Assembly (NCBI GenBank): GCA_024508725.1
Contig: JANINS010000002.1
Coordinates: forward strand, 1-64,000
Reading direction: 5' to 3'
Length of the DNA stretch: 64,000 nt
From: Chitinophagaceae bacterium
Lineage (GTDB): Bacteria; Bacteroidota; Bacteroidia; Chitinophagales; Chitinophagaceae
Part shown: positions 30,301 to 37,828 of the stretch, one piece after another
How the letters are laid out: each line of letters starts with the position of its first letter
Position numbering within the stretch: the stretch's first letter is position 1
Notes under the pieces: generated by a model
The model's input: only the letters and a program-made list of their open reading frames with translations
Databases searched by the model: none
What the model was told of the DNA's origin: nothing
Program-made: the position numbers and the translations under genes

Positions 30301-30539
30301 CTTTCAGCGTTTATCCTAATCCTGCCAACAATTTTATTACGGTAAATTTTGATAAACCTGTCTTTCTTGCAGAGATCAGGCTCATCAATGCAACAGGATC
30401 TGTTGTTAAGAAAATTCAGAATATTACGGGAGCATCATTGCAAATACCTGTATTAGGTTTCTCTTCCGGATTATACACGATACAGATATTTCAATCGTCA
30501 GCAAATATTATCTCTCATAAAATTCAAATCATAAATTAA
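27321..30539 (+). CDS. Multidomain PL6 lyase with T9SS sorting domain
   Basis: 1072 residues with a signal peptide (cleavage after VRSQ). Residues about 25-240 resemble a concanavalin-like lectin or LamG sandwich. Two InlB-B-type repeats follow (GYTNSGWTGDLSG and CYQFNNWTGDLSG, about 245-400). The PL6 beta-helix (about 405-850) carries Lys and Arg 21 residues apart (VVSVKSNDN, LCIRQSF). A fibronectin-like segment and a type A T9SS domain (VYPNPANNFITV, GLYTIQIFQ) end the protein. It is probably a surface enzyme with carbohydrate-binding modules that starts polymer breakdown. The R-Q in place of R-H after the catalytic Arg differs from its two paralogues. Confidence 0.9.
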   Translation: MRNITCLLFCMLIVISVRSQTAIQTSFETAQGYNAGNIHTQNLWTVTTGAGTIINTSAKTGSQSLKLAATATALRVDHVPYSGTVPGITGDVYADMWVNPVTVATKNFAINGYDLYGGSSKRVFVIELTTSGQIRAFNGSSSSSSVVGSWVSGQWVRISVKVDFSAEKYKVAVNGTVYGTDLNFRETYTPTGSGTRVATTKEFHSLRFNHVTDSDVATSEVTVDDIYIGTTAISDVSFGTSSNTRTITVTQPSIGTITLNPATGPYTLGQSVTATLTLPQGYTNSGWTGDLSGTSLVNTFTVSGNMSFSANVTIDPVNPPPTYTITVNQPANGVITLSPSSAGNVYYKETSVTATITYEACYQFNNWTGDLSGTQSSKSFVVQGNMTIGADVIPNATPAVKRLVSSVAEFKNALAVMNPGDTVEVNDGSYNLSSLTVTRSGCSSRPIVIMAKNQGQVVLNGATALVLRNMNYVTIKGFVFQSANIGTGIKMENCTRMRITQNIFNYTENASCTWVYIGDTYASTDPLRSGYNRIDHNIFDGKTQAGNFIRLDGNIDTQTQHDTIDHNLFRNNGPRATNEKESIRIGVSTLARSSGFTIVEYNLFQDCDGDPEVVSVKSNDNIIRYNTFQRSLGTLCIRQSFRTTVEGNYFFGEGKTAVFNGGTIGCGGIRVYGKDHKIINNYFHGLTGEKWDAAITITNGDVTNSTTSTTEHNLPENILVAFNTLVNNKSNIEIGFDNNGNYPKPPVNCVLENNIVVNNTTPIVKSYSAASLAGVSFSNNIFYPTGTSSIGISATNAQVMNVDPKLVQLPCTDQGSACTATKAYEVMRLQGSSPAINTATGTYNYVTQDFEKKTRVGIKDIGAHEYTGNSTVALSALNENHVGPYAADLSYSYYYTALPVKLLDFTAKYKENSVVLNWRVTDEVDFAAYEVEWSTNARDYQRIAIVAGIHATNYQAVHDKPAAGLNFYRLKMIDKNGKFAYSAVKQIDVSSVFSFSVYPNPANNFITVNFDKPVFLAEIRLINATGSVVKKIQNITGASLQIPVLGFSSGLYTIQIFQSSANIISHKIQIIN

Positions 30540-30544
30540 TTACC

Positions 30545-31426
30545 ATGAAAAACCTGCTCTTATTGTTTGTCATCTTTCTGGGCCTGCAGGTCCAGGCTCA
30601 GGAAGATACTACGTACAAACCTGTAGAAACACCTGAAGGTTTTACCCGCCAGATCGATGTAGTGTATGCCAAGGTAAAAGATTGGGAAGGCAGAATGGAT
30701 ATCTACATGCCACCAAAAAAAGAGAAACCTACTCCTGTTGTGATCAACATTCATGGTGGTGGATGGAACAAAGGCGTTAAAGAATCTCAAACCGGATTCA
30801 ACACATTTTTCAAAATGAATTATGCTGTTGCGAATGTTGAGTATCGTCTTAGCGGACAGGCAACTGCTCCGGCTGCAGTAGAAGATGTTCGTTGTGCATT
30901 GATCTATCTTATCAGGAATGCAAAAGAATTGAACATCGATACAAGCAAGATCGTAGTCATGGGTGGCAGTGCAGGTGGACATCTTGCGTTAATGGCCGGA
31001 CTGCTTGGCAACGATCATCGTTTCGATGGTAATTGTAAACCCGAAGTAAATGTTCGTGTAGCAGCGATCGTAGATAAATATGGAATTGCCGATGTAAGCT
31101 GGTGGAACAAGGGTCCATACAAAACAAGTAGAAGTGCTGCGCAATGGCTCGGCGATAAAGCCAACGATGATAAATTCGCTCAATCTGTTTCTCCTATTTA
31201 TTATGTAAACAAAAATTCGCCTCCGGTTTTCATTGTTCATGGTGATGCAGATCCAATAGTTCCTTACGAACATTCTGTTGCATTAAAGGAGAAGCTTGAC
31301 AAGTTTGGTGTAAAAAATACCATGATAACAGTTCCTGGAGGTCAGCATGGAAAATTTCCGAAAGAAAAAAATTCAGAGATCAATAAAGCCATTGCAGACT
31401 GGTTAAAAGACCTTGGAATTATTTGA
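30545..31426 (+). CDS. Secreted alpha/beta hydrolase (BD-FAE-like esterase)
   Basis: 293 residues with a signal peptide (cleavage after VQAQ). Oxyanion motif HGGGW (70-74), nucleophile Ser142 in GGSAGG, Asp236 (HGDADPIVP) and His268 (GGQHGKF) complete the triad. This is the bifunctional feruloyl/acetyl-xylan esterase-like family, which removes acyl groups from polysaccharides. It starts 5 bases after the T9SS PL6 gene. In an alginate locus the plausible job is removal of O-acetyl groups found on bacterial alginate; this is inference. Confidence 0.85.
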   Translation: MKNLLLLFVIFLGLQVQAQEDTTYKPVETPEGFTRQIDVVYAKVKDWEGRMDIYMPPKKEKPTPVVINIHGGGWNKGVKESQTGFNTFFKMNYAVANVEYRLSGQATAPAAVEDVRCALIYLIRNAKELNIDTSKIVVMGGSAGGHLALMAGLLGNDHRFDGNCKPEVNVRVAAIVDKYGIADVSWWNKGPYKTSRSAAQWLGDKANDDKFAQSVSPIYYVNKNSPPVFIVHGDADPIVPYEHSVALKEKLDKFGVKNTMITVPGGQHGKFPKEKNSEINKAIADWLKDLGII

Positions 31427-31456
31427 TGAATAAAGACGTACGATATTGTTTAGGTA

Positions 31457-31530
31457 ACCGGCTACAGTTTTTCATAGCATCGAACGTTGCGTCGCACTCT
31501 TGTACTTTCAGTTCATTGGGCAGCACAAAC
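31457..31530. repeat. Intergenic repeat element copy A
   Basis: About 74 bases starting accggctac and ending cagcacaaac, with the core cgttgcgtcgcactcttgtac. The same element, with about a quarter of positions changed, recurs at 33869-33940. It lies in the 168-base spacer before the MFS gene. Confidence 0.6.
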
Positions 31531-31594
31531 GTTCAGCATTCATTTAGCCTGGCTAATTATAACATATCATCTCTCAAACCCTAATTGTTAGTCG

Positions 31595-33082
31595 ATGAAG
31601 ATCAAAGGACTTAGGTGGATTGTTTTATTTCTGGTGGTGCTCATCACTATTATCAATTATTTAGATAGAGGCACACTCACTTATATGTGGATGGCCAATA
31701 CTAAGCATCAGTACACCATAACCGAAGCCATTCAGCAGGAGCATCAGCTTCCTTTTGCAATGTTCAATAAAGCTGATAGTACCTATACTTTGTACGAGAA
31801 AGATCAATCGAAGTTCACTGTAAAAAGCAATGAGATCAAATTACTCAGCACTGATCAATTAGAGTACACCAAACGTGGTGGTATCGCTATTGAATTAGGT
31901 TTGGTAGATGGCAATGCATCTCCTGCAGAACTGGCAACACAGTCTAAAAAAATATTGTCGTACATCACGATGTTTTTTATGATTGCTTATGGAATCAGCC
32001 AGTTAGTATCAGGTAAAATCTATGATCGTATCGGTACAAGAAAAGGTTTTGTAATGTCGGTGATCATCTGGGGAATCGCTGATATGTGTACTTCGTTTGC
32101 ACGAGGCGTTGCTTCTCTCAGCTTTTTCCGTGTATTGTTGGGCTTGGGCGAAGCAGGTCCATGGCCTGGAGCGGTAAAATCAAATGCCGAATGGTTTCCT
32201 GCAAGGCAAAGAGCACTTGCACAAGGTTTGTTTGGTGCCGGTGGATCAATTGGATCTATACTGGCTCCCATCATCATATCAATGTTGTATATCTCTTATG
32301 GATGGAAAACAACATTTCTTATCGTAGGTTCATTAGGATTGGTGTGGATCATTCCATGGCTCATCATCAATAAAGCAACACCAAAAGAACATCCATGGAT
32401 CACTGATAAAGAAAAAGAACTCATTCTCGCTGGCCAGCATAAACAACAAGCAGGAACAACAGAAAGAGGATTAAGCTGGGGAGAACTGCTTTCCAATAAA
32501 AAAAGTTATGCGGTAATTCTCGGTCGTTTTTTCCTGGATCCTATCTGGTGGATGTTTGTTACCTGGCTCCCCATTTATTTAAGCGAAGTGTTTAAACTAG
32601 ACATTAAGCAAGTGGCATTCTCTGCATGGGTTCCCTATGTTGGTGCTGCGATAGGAGCCATCATTGGTGGATGGTTTTCAGGTTTCCTGATGAAGAAAGG
32701 AAGATCGGTGAATGCCGCAAGAAAAACAGCGATCGTGGTAGGAGCATTGATAACATTACCTGCAATGATACTGGCTGCTTATGCCACCACTCCTACAATG
32801 GCTGTTATCATCATGGCATTTATTCTTGGTGGATTCCAGTTTACCATCGTAAATATTCAAACACTTCCCGGAGATTTTCATTCGGGTAAAACAGTTGGCT
32901 CATTGGCAGGTTTGGGTGGAGCTTCAGCGGTACTAGGCGTGATCATAACAATGTTGCTGGTGCCTTATATCACCACAGGTGGTAATTGGGTATTATTTTT
33001 TGTAATGGGTGGTTTACTTATTCCGCTAAGTATTGCATCTGTATTCTTATTCTCCGGAAAAATCGAACACATCAAACAATAA
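31595..33082 (+). CDS. MFS transporter of the hexuronate (ACS) type
   Basis: 495 residues with about 12 membrane helices. The first helix carries the family signature INYLDRGTLTYM; RIGTRKGF and PWPGAVKSNAEWFPARQRALAQG are typical of the anion:cation symporter family that includes ExuT. In this place it would carry DEH or another unsaturated uronate across the inner membrane. Between helix 1 and helix 2 there is an extra hydrophilic segment of roughly 80-90 residues not found in ordinary ExuT-like proteins. It is followed after 24 bases by the SDR gene. A repeat element lies in its 168-base upstream spacer, which may hold its own promoter. Confidence 0.9.
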   Translation: MKIKGLRWIVLFLVVLITIINYLDRGTLTYMWMANTKHQYTITEAIQQEHQLPFAMFNKADSTYTLYEKDQSKFTVKSNEIKLLSTDQLEYTKRGGIAIELGLVDGNASPAELATQSKKILSYITMFFMIAYGISQLVSGKIYDRIGTRKGFVMSVIIWGIADMCTSFARGVASLSFFRVLLGLGEAGPWPGAVKSNAEWFPARQRALAQGLFGAGGSIGSILAPIIISMLYISYGWKTTFLIVGSLGLVWIIPWLIINKATPKEHPWITDKEKELILAGQHKQQAGTTERGLSWGELLSNKKSYAVILGRFFLDPIWWMFVTWLPIYLSEVFKLDIKQVAFSAWVPYVGAAIGAIIGGWFSGFLMKKGRSVNAARKTAIVVGALITLPAMILAAYATTPTMAVIIMAFILGGFQFTIVNIQTLPGDFHSGKTVGSLAGLGGASAVLGVIITMLLVPYITTGGNWVLFFVMGGLLIPLSIASVFLFSGKIEHIKQ

Positions 33083-33106
33083 TTAAAACTCTAAATACAA
33101 AACTAT

Positions 33107-33859
33107 ATGCGTTTAAAAGGAAAAGTTGCGATCGTTACAGGTGGTGGAAGAGATATCGGCAGATCTGTGTCTGTAAAACTTGCGAAAGAAGGTGCTAAGG
33201 TGGTAGTAAATTATAAAAATGGTGAGGAAGAAGCGAATGCAACATTGCAGTCGATCAAAGCAGTAGGTGGTGAGGCGATCATCGTAAAAGGTGATGTTAC
33301 GAATGCTGCTGATGTTACGAATATTGTAAACGAAGCAAAGAAAGCTTTTGGTGAGCAGGTGCATATCCTTGTGAATGTTGCCGGTGGATTGGTGGCAAGG
33401 AAAACATTGCAGGAAATGGATGAAGAATTCTTCGATTTCGTAATGAACCTGAATTTGAAATCTGTATTTCTCCTGGCAAAAGCGGTAACGCCGCTAATGC
33501 AAAACGGCGCTTCCATTATTAATTTCTCGTCTATCGCAGGTCGTGATGGTGGCGGACCAGGTGCAAGTGCTTATGCAACTTCCAAAGGTGCTGTGATGAC
33601 GTTTACCCGTTCTTTAGCAAAAGAACTCGGGCCCAAAGGTATTCGTGTAAATTCGGTTGCACCGGGAATGATCGCAACAAGTTTTCACGATACATTCAGC
33701 AAGCCCGAAGTAAGAGCGAATGTTGCCAATGCAACACCGCTAAAAAGAGAAGGTAAAGCTGATGAGGTGGCTGATCTTGTTGCTTACCTGGCTTCTGATG
33801 AATCAAGTTTTATCAATGGAGCCAACATTGATATTAACGGTGGTTTATTCTTTTCATAA
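33107..33859 (+). CDS. SDR oxidoreductase, probable DEH reductase
   Basis: 250 residues, classical short-chain dehydrogenase. The NAD(P)-binding motif TGGGRDIG is at 11-18, the structural motif is NVAGG at 90-94 (Val in place of the usual Asn), and the catalytic residues are Ser141 or Ser142, Tyr156 and Lys160 (YATSK). DEH reductases and KduD-type enzymes of uronate pathways belong to this group; they give 2-keto-3-deoxy-D-gluconate. The substrate is inferred from the operon: the lyases, KdgF and the MFS carrier precede it. No kinase or aldolase gene for the next two steps is present here. Confidence 0.85.
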   Translation: MRLKGKVAIVTGGGRDIGRSVSVKLAKEGAKVVVNYKNGEEEANATLQSIKAVGGEAIIVKGDVTNAADVTNIVNEAKKAFGEQVHILVNVAGGLVARKTLQEMDEEFFDFVMNLNLKSVFLLAKAVTPLMQNGASIINFSSIAGRDGGGPGASAYATSKGAVMTFTRSLAKELGPKGIRVNSVAPGMIATSFHDTFSKPEVRANVANATPLKREGKADEVADLVAYLASDESSFINGANIDINGGLFFS

Positions 33860-33868
33860 ATTATATTG

Positions 33869-33940
33869 ACCGGCTGCATGGCTATTGTCGGCTTCCGTTG
33901 TGTCACTCACTTGTACGTTCTGAAACATTGCTCAGCAAAC
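33869..33940. repeat. Intergenic repeat element copy B
   Basis: This copy starts accggctgc and contains cgttgtgtcactcacttgta, matching copy A at 31457-31530 over its length. It is followed at 33946-33965 by a partly inverted partner (gcagtacaagagtcacgctg), so this copy can form an imperfect hairpin. It lies before the third PL6 gene. Confidence 0.6.
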
Positions 33941-34032
33941 CATCTGCAGTACAAGAGTCACGCTGAAGACGTGATAAATGCGACGCAAGTAAAGCTGAAA
34001 GCAGTTATGCAGCTGGTCTCAACAAATTGATC

Positions 34033-35472
34033 ATGCGACTCACTTTGTTTTTTATTTGTTGTTTAGGTTTCTATGCTACACAGGCAAAAGATATTATTGC
34101 TACTTCTGTTGCTGAAGCCAACAAGCTTTGTTCAGAGGCTTTGGCCGGTGATAAAGTGATCATGAAAACCGGAATTTATAAAGATGCTGTGATCAACTTT
34201 CAAAATAATAATGGAACAAAGGATCATCCGGTAATATTTATTGCCGAAATGCCTGGAAAAGTTTCCTTTGAGGGTAATTCAACATTAACTATATCCGGCG
34301 CCAATATTATTGTTGAAGGTTTTCTCTGGCAGAATGGTGGTAAGGACCTGGGTACAAAGTCTGTTATCGAAATCAAGGCTTCATATTCTGTTTTACGTGA
34401 TTGTGCGATCATCGATTATAACAACACGGATTTTACTATCGATAACAAATGGGTGAGCCTGTATGGTGAATACAATACAGTAGATCGGTGTTTGCTTAAG
34501 AACAAACGCAATCTTGGTGCAACACTTACAGTGTGGTTAAAAAATGGCGTGGCTGCTCATCATACGATCAGTGATAATTATTTCCTGAACCGTATCAATG
34601 GACCAAATGCAGATAATGGTTTAGAGAGTATTCGTATCGGCGACAGTAAAACATCTTTCACGAATGCTCATTGCGTAGTTGCATTTAATCGTTTTGAAAA
34701 CTGTGATGGTGAGATAGAGATCATCTCTAACAAATCTTGTCACAATTCTTATTTCCACAATACTTTCTACAACAACGATGGCGGATTAACCTTGCGTCAT
34801 GGAAATGATTGTTGGGTTGATGGTAATGTGTTTGATGGAGGAGAGAAGATAAAAAGCTATGGTGTAAGGATCATAGGAGAAGGTCACCTCGTTACAAATA
34901 ACTACTTCTATAATTTAAAAGGATCTCAGCGAAAAGGTTCATCAGAGCAATTCAGGGCTCCGCTTACGATTGTTAATGGATTGGAGAATACTCCGCTTAA
35001 TGGGTATTTCCAGGTGAGAAGAGCTGTGGTGGCACAAAATGTATTTGCAAATAATGTAACACCAAATATTCGCTTGGGTGCAAGAAGTAAAAGAGAAGGA
35101 ATGACGATTCCACCTGATACCGTATCGATCATTAGCAATATTATGTTAGATGAAAATTGCACTGGCAGCGAAGTGTATGAAGAATTATCAGAAGCTTCGA
35201 ATGTGTCTGTAACAGGCAATATTGTTTTAGGGAAATGTTTGTCGGCTCCTAAGAATGGTTTTGAAAAATATCCTTCAGGTAAAAGAGATGCATTTGATCA
35301 TATAAAAGATCATAAAGGAAATGTGATCGAATCGGTAGAGATAAGGCAGGAGATAGATAAGAACATGAATGCCGGCGCTGATTGGGTTGATCCATCTATT
35401 CAATCAAAGATTGGCAAGCGTAGATATAGTTTTCTTTCGGCAAAAGAAGTTGGTCCATCATGGTTAAGATAA
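34033..35472 (+). CDS. Single-domain PL6 lyase
   Basis: 479 residues from the ATG at 34033; the frame opens two codons upstream at a TTG, but the signal peptide begins at the ATG (MRLTLFFICCLGF, cleavage after TQAK or nearby). One parallel beta-helix with the catalytic Lys (IISNKSCHN) and Arg (LTLRHG) 21 residues apart. There is no second helix and no T9SS tail, so it is probably a periplasmic enzyme of a different PL6 subfamily from the 22519 gene. It can be specific for a different block type (M, G or MG) of alginate. Its 3' end overlaps the next gene by 13 bases. Confidence 0.88.
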   Translation: MRLTLFFICCLGFYATQAKDIIATSVAEANKLCSEALAGDKVIMKTGIYKDAVINFQNNNGTKDHPVIFIAEMPGKVSFEGNSTLTISGANIIVEGFLWQNGGKDLGTKSVIEIKASYSVLRDCAIIDYNNTDFTIDNKWVSLYGEYNTVDRCLLKNKRNLGATLTVWLKNGVAAHHTISDNYFLNRINGPNADNGLESIRIGDSKTSFTNAHCVVAFNRFENCDGEIEIISNKSCHNSYFHNTFYNNDGGLTLRHGNDCWVDGNVFDGGEKIKSYGVRIIGEGHLVTNNYFYNLKGSQRKGSSEQFRAPLTIVNGLENTPLNGYFQVRRAVVAQNVFANNVTPNIRLGARSKREGMTIPPDTVSIISNIMLDENCTGSEVYEELSEASNVSVTGNIVLGKCLSAPKNGFEKYPSGKRDAFDHIKDHKGNVIESVEIRQEIDKNMNAGADWVDPSIQSKIGKRRYSFLSAKEVGPSWLR

Positions 35473-36944
35473 AAACCTGCATATTATATTTCCTGCTTGT
35501 GATGGGTTTACAAGGATTCGCACAAAACATTTATGTGAATTCTGCTTCGCAATTGCAGACTGCTTTAAATAATGCACAACCCGGAAATGTAATCATTATA
35601 CAAGATGGTTATTATGAACGCCCAGGTGGTTTTTATGCAAATGCGGGTATTGATGGTACGATTGCAAATCCAATTACGGTTATCGGTAGCAGAAATGTAG
35701 TACTCAGCACGAACAATCTTTCTTCGGGCTATGCTTTCTCATTAAAAGGAAACAAATATTGGATCATCAAAGGCTTTACTGTTACGAATAGCAAGAATGG
35801 AGTGGTGCTAGATAACTGTAAATACATAACAGTCGATAGTATCCAGGCAAAAAAGTTAGGTCAGGATGGTGTGCACCTCAGAACACACACGAGCTACTCT
35901 GTTGTAAAAAATTGCTATATCGACTCAACCGGTTTGAATGATTATCGTTACGGTGAAGGAATTTATATCGGCTCAGCTTATAGTAACTGGTGCACATATA
36001 CAAATTGCGATCCTGATACTTCGAACTATAACCAGATACTGAATAACAGTTTCGGAAATTTTATCACGGCTGAAAATATAGACATCAAAGAAGGAACAAA
36101 GGGTGGATTGATCAAAGGCAATCAGTTTAATGGAACGGGTTTGCAGGGAATGAATGGAGGTGATTCATGGATCGATGTGAAAGGCAACAATTATATTATC
36201 GAAGACAATATTGGTAATAATTCCATCCTTGATGGATTTCAAACGCATATTCAGCAACCTGGTGGATATGGTAACTATAATATTTTTAGAAACAACACAC
36301 TCAATGTGAACGGTCCGGGTTATGGCATTAAGGTACAAACGAGTAATGCTAATGGAACAGCATATAATAATTCAGTTTGCAACAATAACACGGTATATGG
36401 TAGTGCATCAGGTTTAACGAATGTTAGTGTTTTGAATTGTACTCCTGTGCTTCCTGTTCAGATCATTCAATGGACGGCCGAAAGAAAAGATCAATCAGTA
36501 GTTTTTACATGGCAGATTTCTGAGCTGAGCGATGTTGTGATCTTTGAGATAGAAGGTTCAGCCAACAGGGATTTCATACAGTTGGTTACAGAACAACCTT
36601 CAGGAAATATTTACAGCAGGAGAATAAATGCAGTAGATCCATCTTATAAATTCTTTCGATTATTAGTGAAATTAAGATCTGGAGAAAAAATATATTCTAA
36701 TATCATACAGATTTCAAATGAGGAATCTTTCAATATCTACATCCAGGATAGAATGATCATAGTCTCTTCCATACACCCAAATGCAATCCTGAAAATATTC
36801 AATGATGCAGGCCAACTCCTGGCAACTTACAAAGTCAATTCAGGAACAAATAAGTTTGATCTACCCACTGATATGAGGAATTGTGTTGCACAGGTTATTA
36901 GTGCTGCCGGAGTTTTTACAAAGAGATTACAGCCTGTTAGGTAG
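35460..36944 (+). CDS. Secreted right-handed parallel beta-helix protein with T9SS-like C-terminus
   Basis: 494 residues, signal peptide with cleavage after QGFAQ. Residues about 22-330 are a parallel beta-helix: repeats of the form NCYIDSTGLNDYRYGEG, ILNNSFGNFITAENIDIKEG and NIFRNNTLNVNGPGYGIKV are typical of PbH1 coils. A linker and a fibronectin-like/T9SS-like tail follow (ILKIFNDAGQLLATYKV). The PL6 Lys/Arg motif is absent. It is translationally coupled to the PL6 gene by a 13-base overlap. I do not assign it to a lyase family; a polyuronate lyase or binding protein is plausible from fold and context. Confidence 0.8.
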   Translation: MVKIKTCILYFLLVMGLQGFAQNIYVNSASQLQTALNNAQPGNVIIIQDGYYERPGGFYANAGIDGTIANPITVIGSRNVVLSTNNLSSGYAFSLKGNKYWIIKGFTVTNSKNGVVLDNCKYITVDSIQAKKLGQDGVHLRTHTSYSVVKNCYIDSTGLNDYRYGEGIYIGSAYSNWCTYTNCDPDTSNYNQILNNSFGNFITAENIDIKEGTKGGLIKGNQFNGTGLQGMNGGDSWIDVKGNNYIIEDNIGNNSILDGFQTHIQQPGGYGNYNIFRNNTLNVNGPGYGIKVQTSNANGTAYNNSVCNNNTVYGSASGLTNVSVLNCTPVLPVQIIQWTAERKDQSVVFTWQISELSDVVIFEIEGSANRDFIQLVTEQPSGNIYSRRINAVDPSYKFFRLLVKLRSGEKIYSNIIQISNEESFNIYIQDRMIIVSSIHPNAILKIFNDAGQLLATYKVNSGTNKFDLPTDMRNCVAQVISAAGVFTKRLQPVR

Positions 36945-37030
36945 CAATATTTAGTGTTCGGTATCAATAAATGAATTGTATTCGAATCAGTAGGCTCAGG
37001 TTCATCTCGACTGAAATGAAAAGTTGATCC

Positions 37031-37753
37031 TTAATTCTTTTTACCCGATTGAATTTCTTGTAATTCTTTCTCCAGTGAATCTGCAAGTTCCATGGAGGTA
37101 TTGGTGTTCATTTTGCGTAGTTCCTGAATAATATTCGATTGGGAGATGGGATCATTCTGTTTATCAGGAAAATCGGGTACTTCTTTTTTTATAGTTATCG
37201 AAGAACTGTTAAACAGGTCTATAACCCAGTCGTTGACACAGCAGTCGATTACAAGATGTATTCTGTCTGTATTGCTTTTATTATGCAGCCTGTGCATCAT
37301 TGCAAGATTCAGGTACCAGCATTCACCTTCACCCATACACATTCTTTCTTCTTCAAGGTAAAATTCAACTAACTCATTCGTGAAAATGGGAATATGCAAT
37401 CTTACTTCTCCTTGTTCATAATAAAGATCTTTATCACTGTGGGCATGAACTTCTGCACCGCTTTTAAGATTTAAAAGCCTTACAGTCAGTTTAGGGCATT
37501 GTAGCTGATCGAGAATTTCTTTGATGTACGGCACTTCATTCATCCAATGTGTATCTTCAAAATGATTGTTTGCATCAAGTGCGAGGATGTTGTTTGCATC
37601 ACCATTTACAGAACGAAGCGGTAGTGCAGACCAATCACCTTTATACTCAAGTGTATTATAATGCAATGACCATTTTTTTGAGAGCAGCAAATTTGTTTCC
37701 TGTTGCAACTTCTGCACGTCAAATAAAAATGGGAGTTGTAAGTATTTGATCAT
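37031..37753 (-). CDS. Aspartyl/asparaginyl beta-hydroxylase-fold dioxygenase
   Basis: 240 residues with a double-stranded beta-helix. The Fe(II) ligands are His105-x-Asp107 (HAHSDKD) and His154 (MMHRLHN), and Arg164 (NTDRIHLVID) fits as the 2-oxoglutarate anchor. The family hydroxylates Asp or Asn in proteins, or free or peptidyl proline. There is no signal peptide, so it is cytoplasmic. It is divergent, across 75 bases, from the sulfotransferase operon. The substrate is unknown; a shared pathway with that operon is inference from position. Confidence 0.82.
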   Translation of the reverse strand: MIKYLQLPFLFDVQKLQQETNLLLSKKWSLHYNTLEYKGDWSALPLRSVNGDANNILALDANNHFEDTHWMNEVPYIKEILDQLQCPKLTVRLLNLKSGAEVHAHSDKDLYYEQGEVRLHIPIFTNELVEFYLEEERMCMGEGECWYLNLAMMHRLHNKSNTDRIHLVIDCCVNDWVIDLFNSSSITIKKEVPDFPDKQNDPISQSNIIQELRKMNTNTSMELADSLEKELQEIQSGKKN

Positions 37754-37828
37754 TTTGGGAATTGTAGAACAAGTTTACTTATAGTTAAGTAAATAAGATG
37801 CAGTTAATACGTTTTTACTATCTTCCAT

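Noticed and set aside
30560-30982. A 140-codon minus-strand frame opposite the esterase gene
   Set aside because: Antisense to a gene with a full catalytic triad and signal peptide; its Cys/Phe/Ile-rich composition is typical of a shadow frame.
37031-37753. Hydroxylase acting on prolines of the collagen-like protein
   Set aside because: Not put forward as a separate finding: the prolines are mostly in the X position of GPT and the enzyme is cytoplasmic. It stays an open possibility only.
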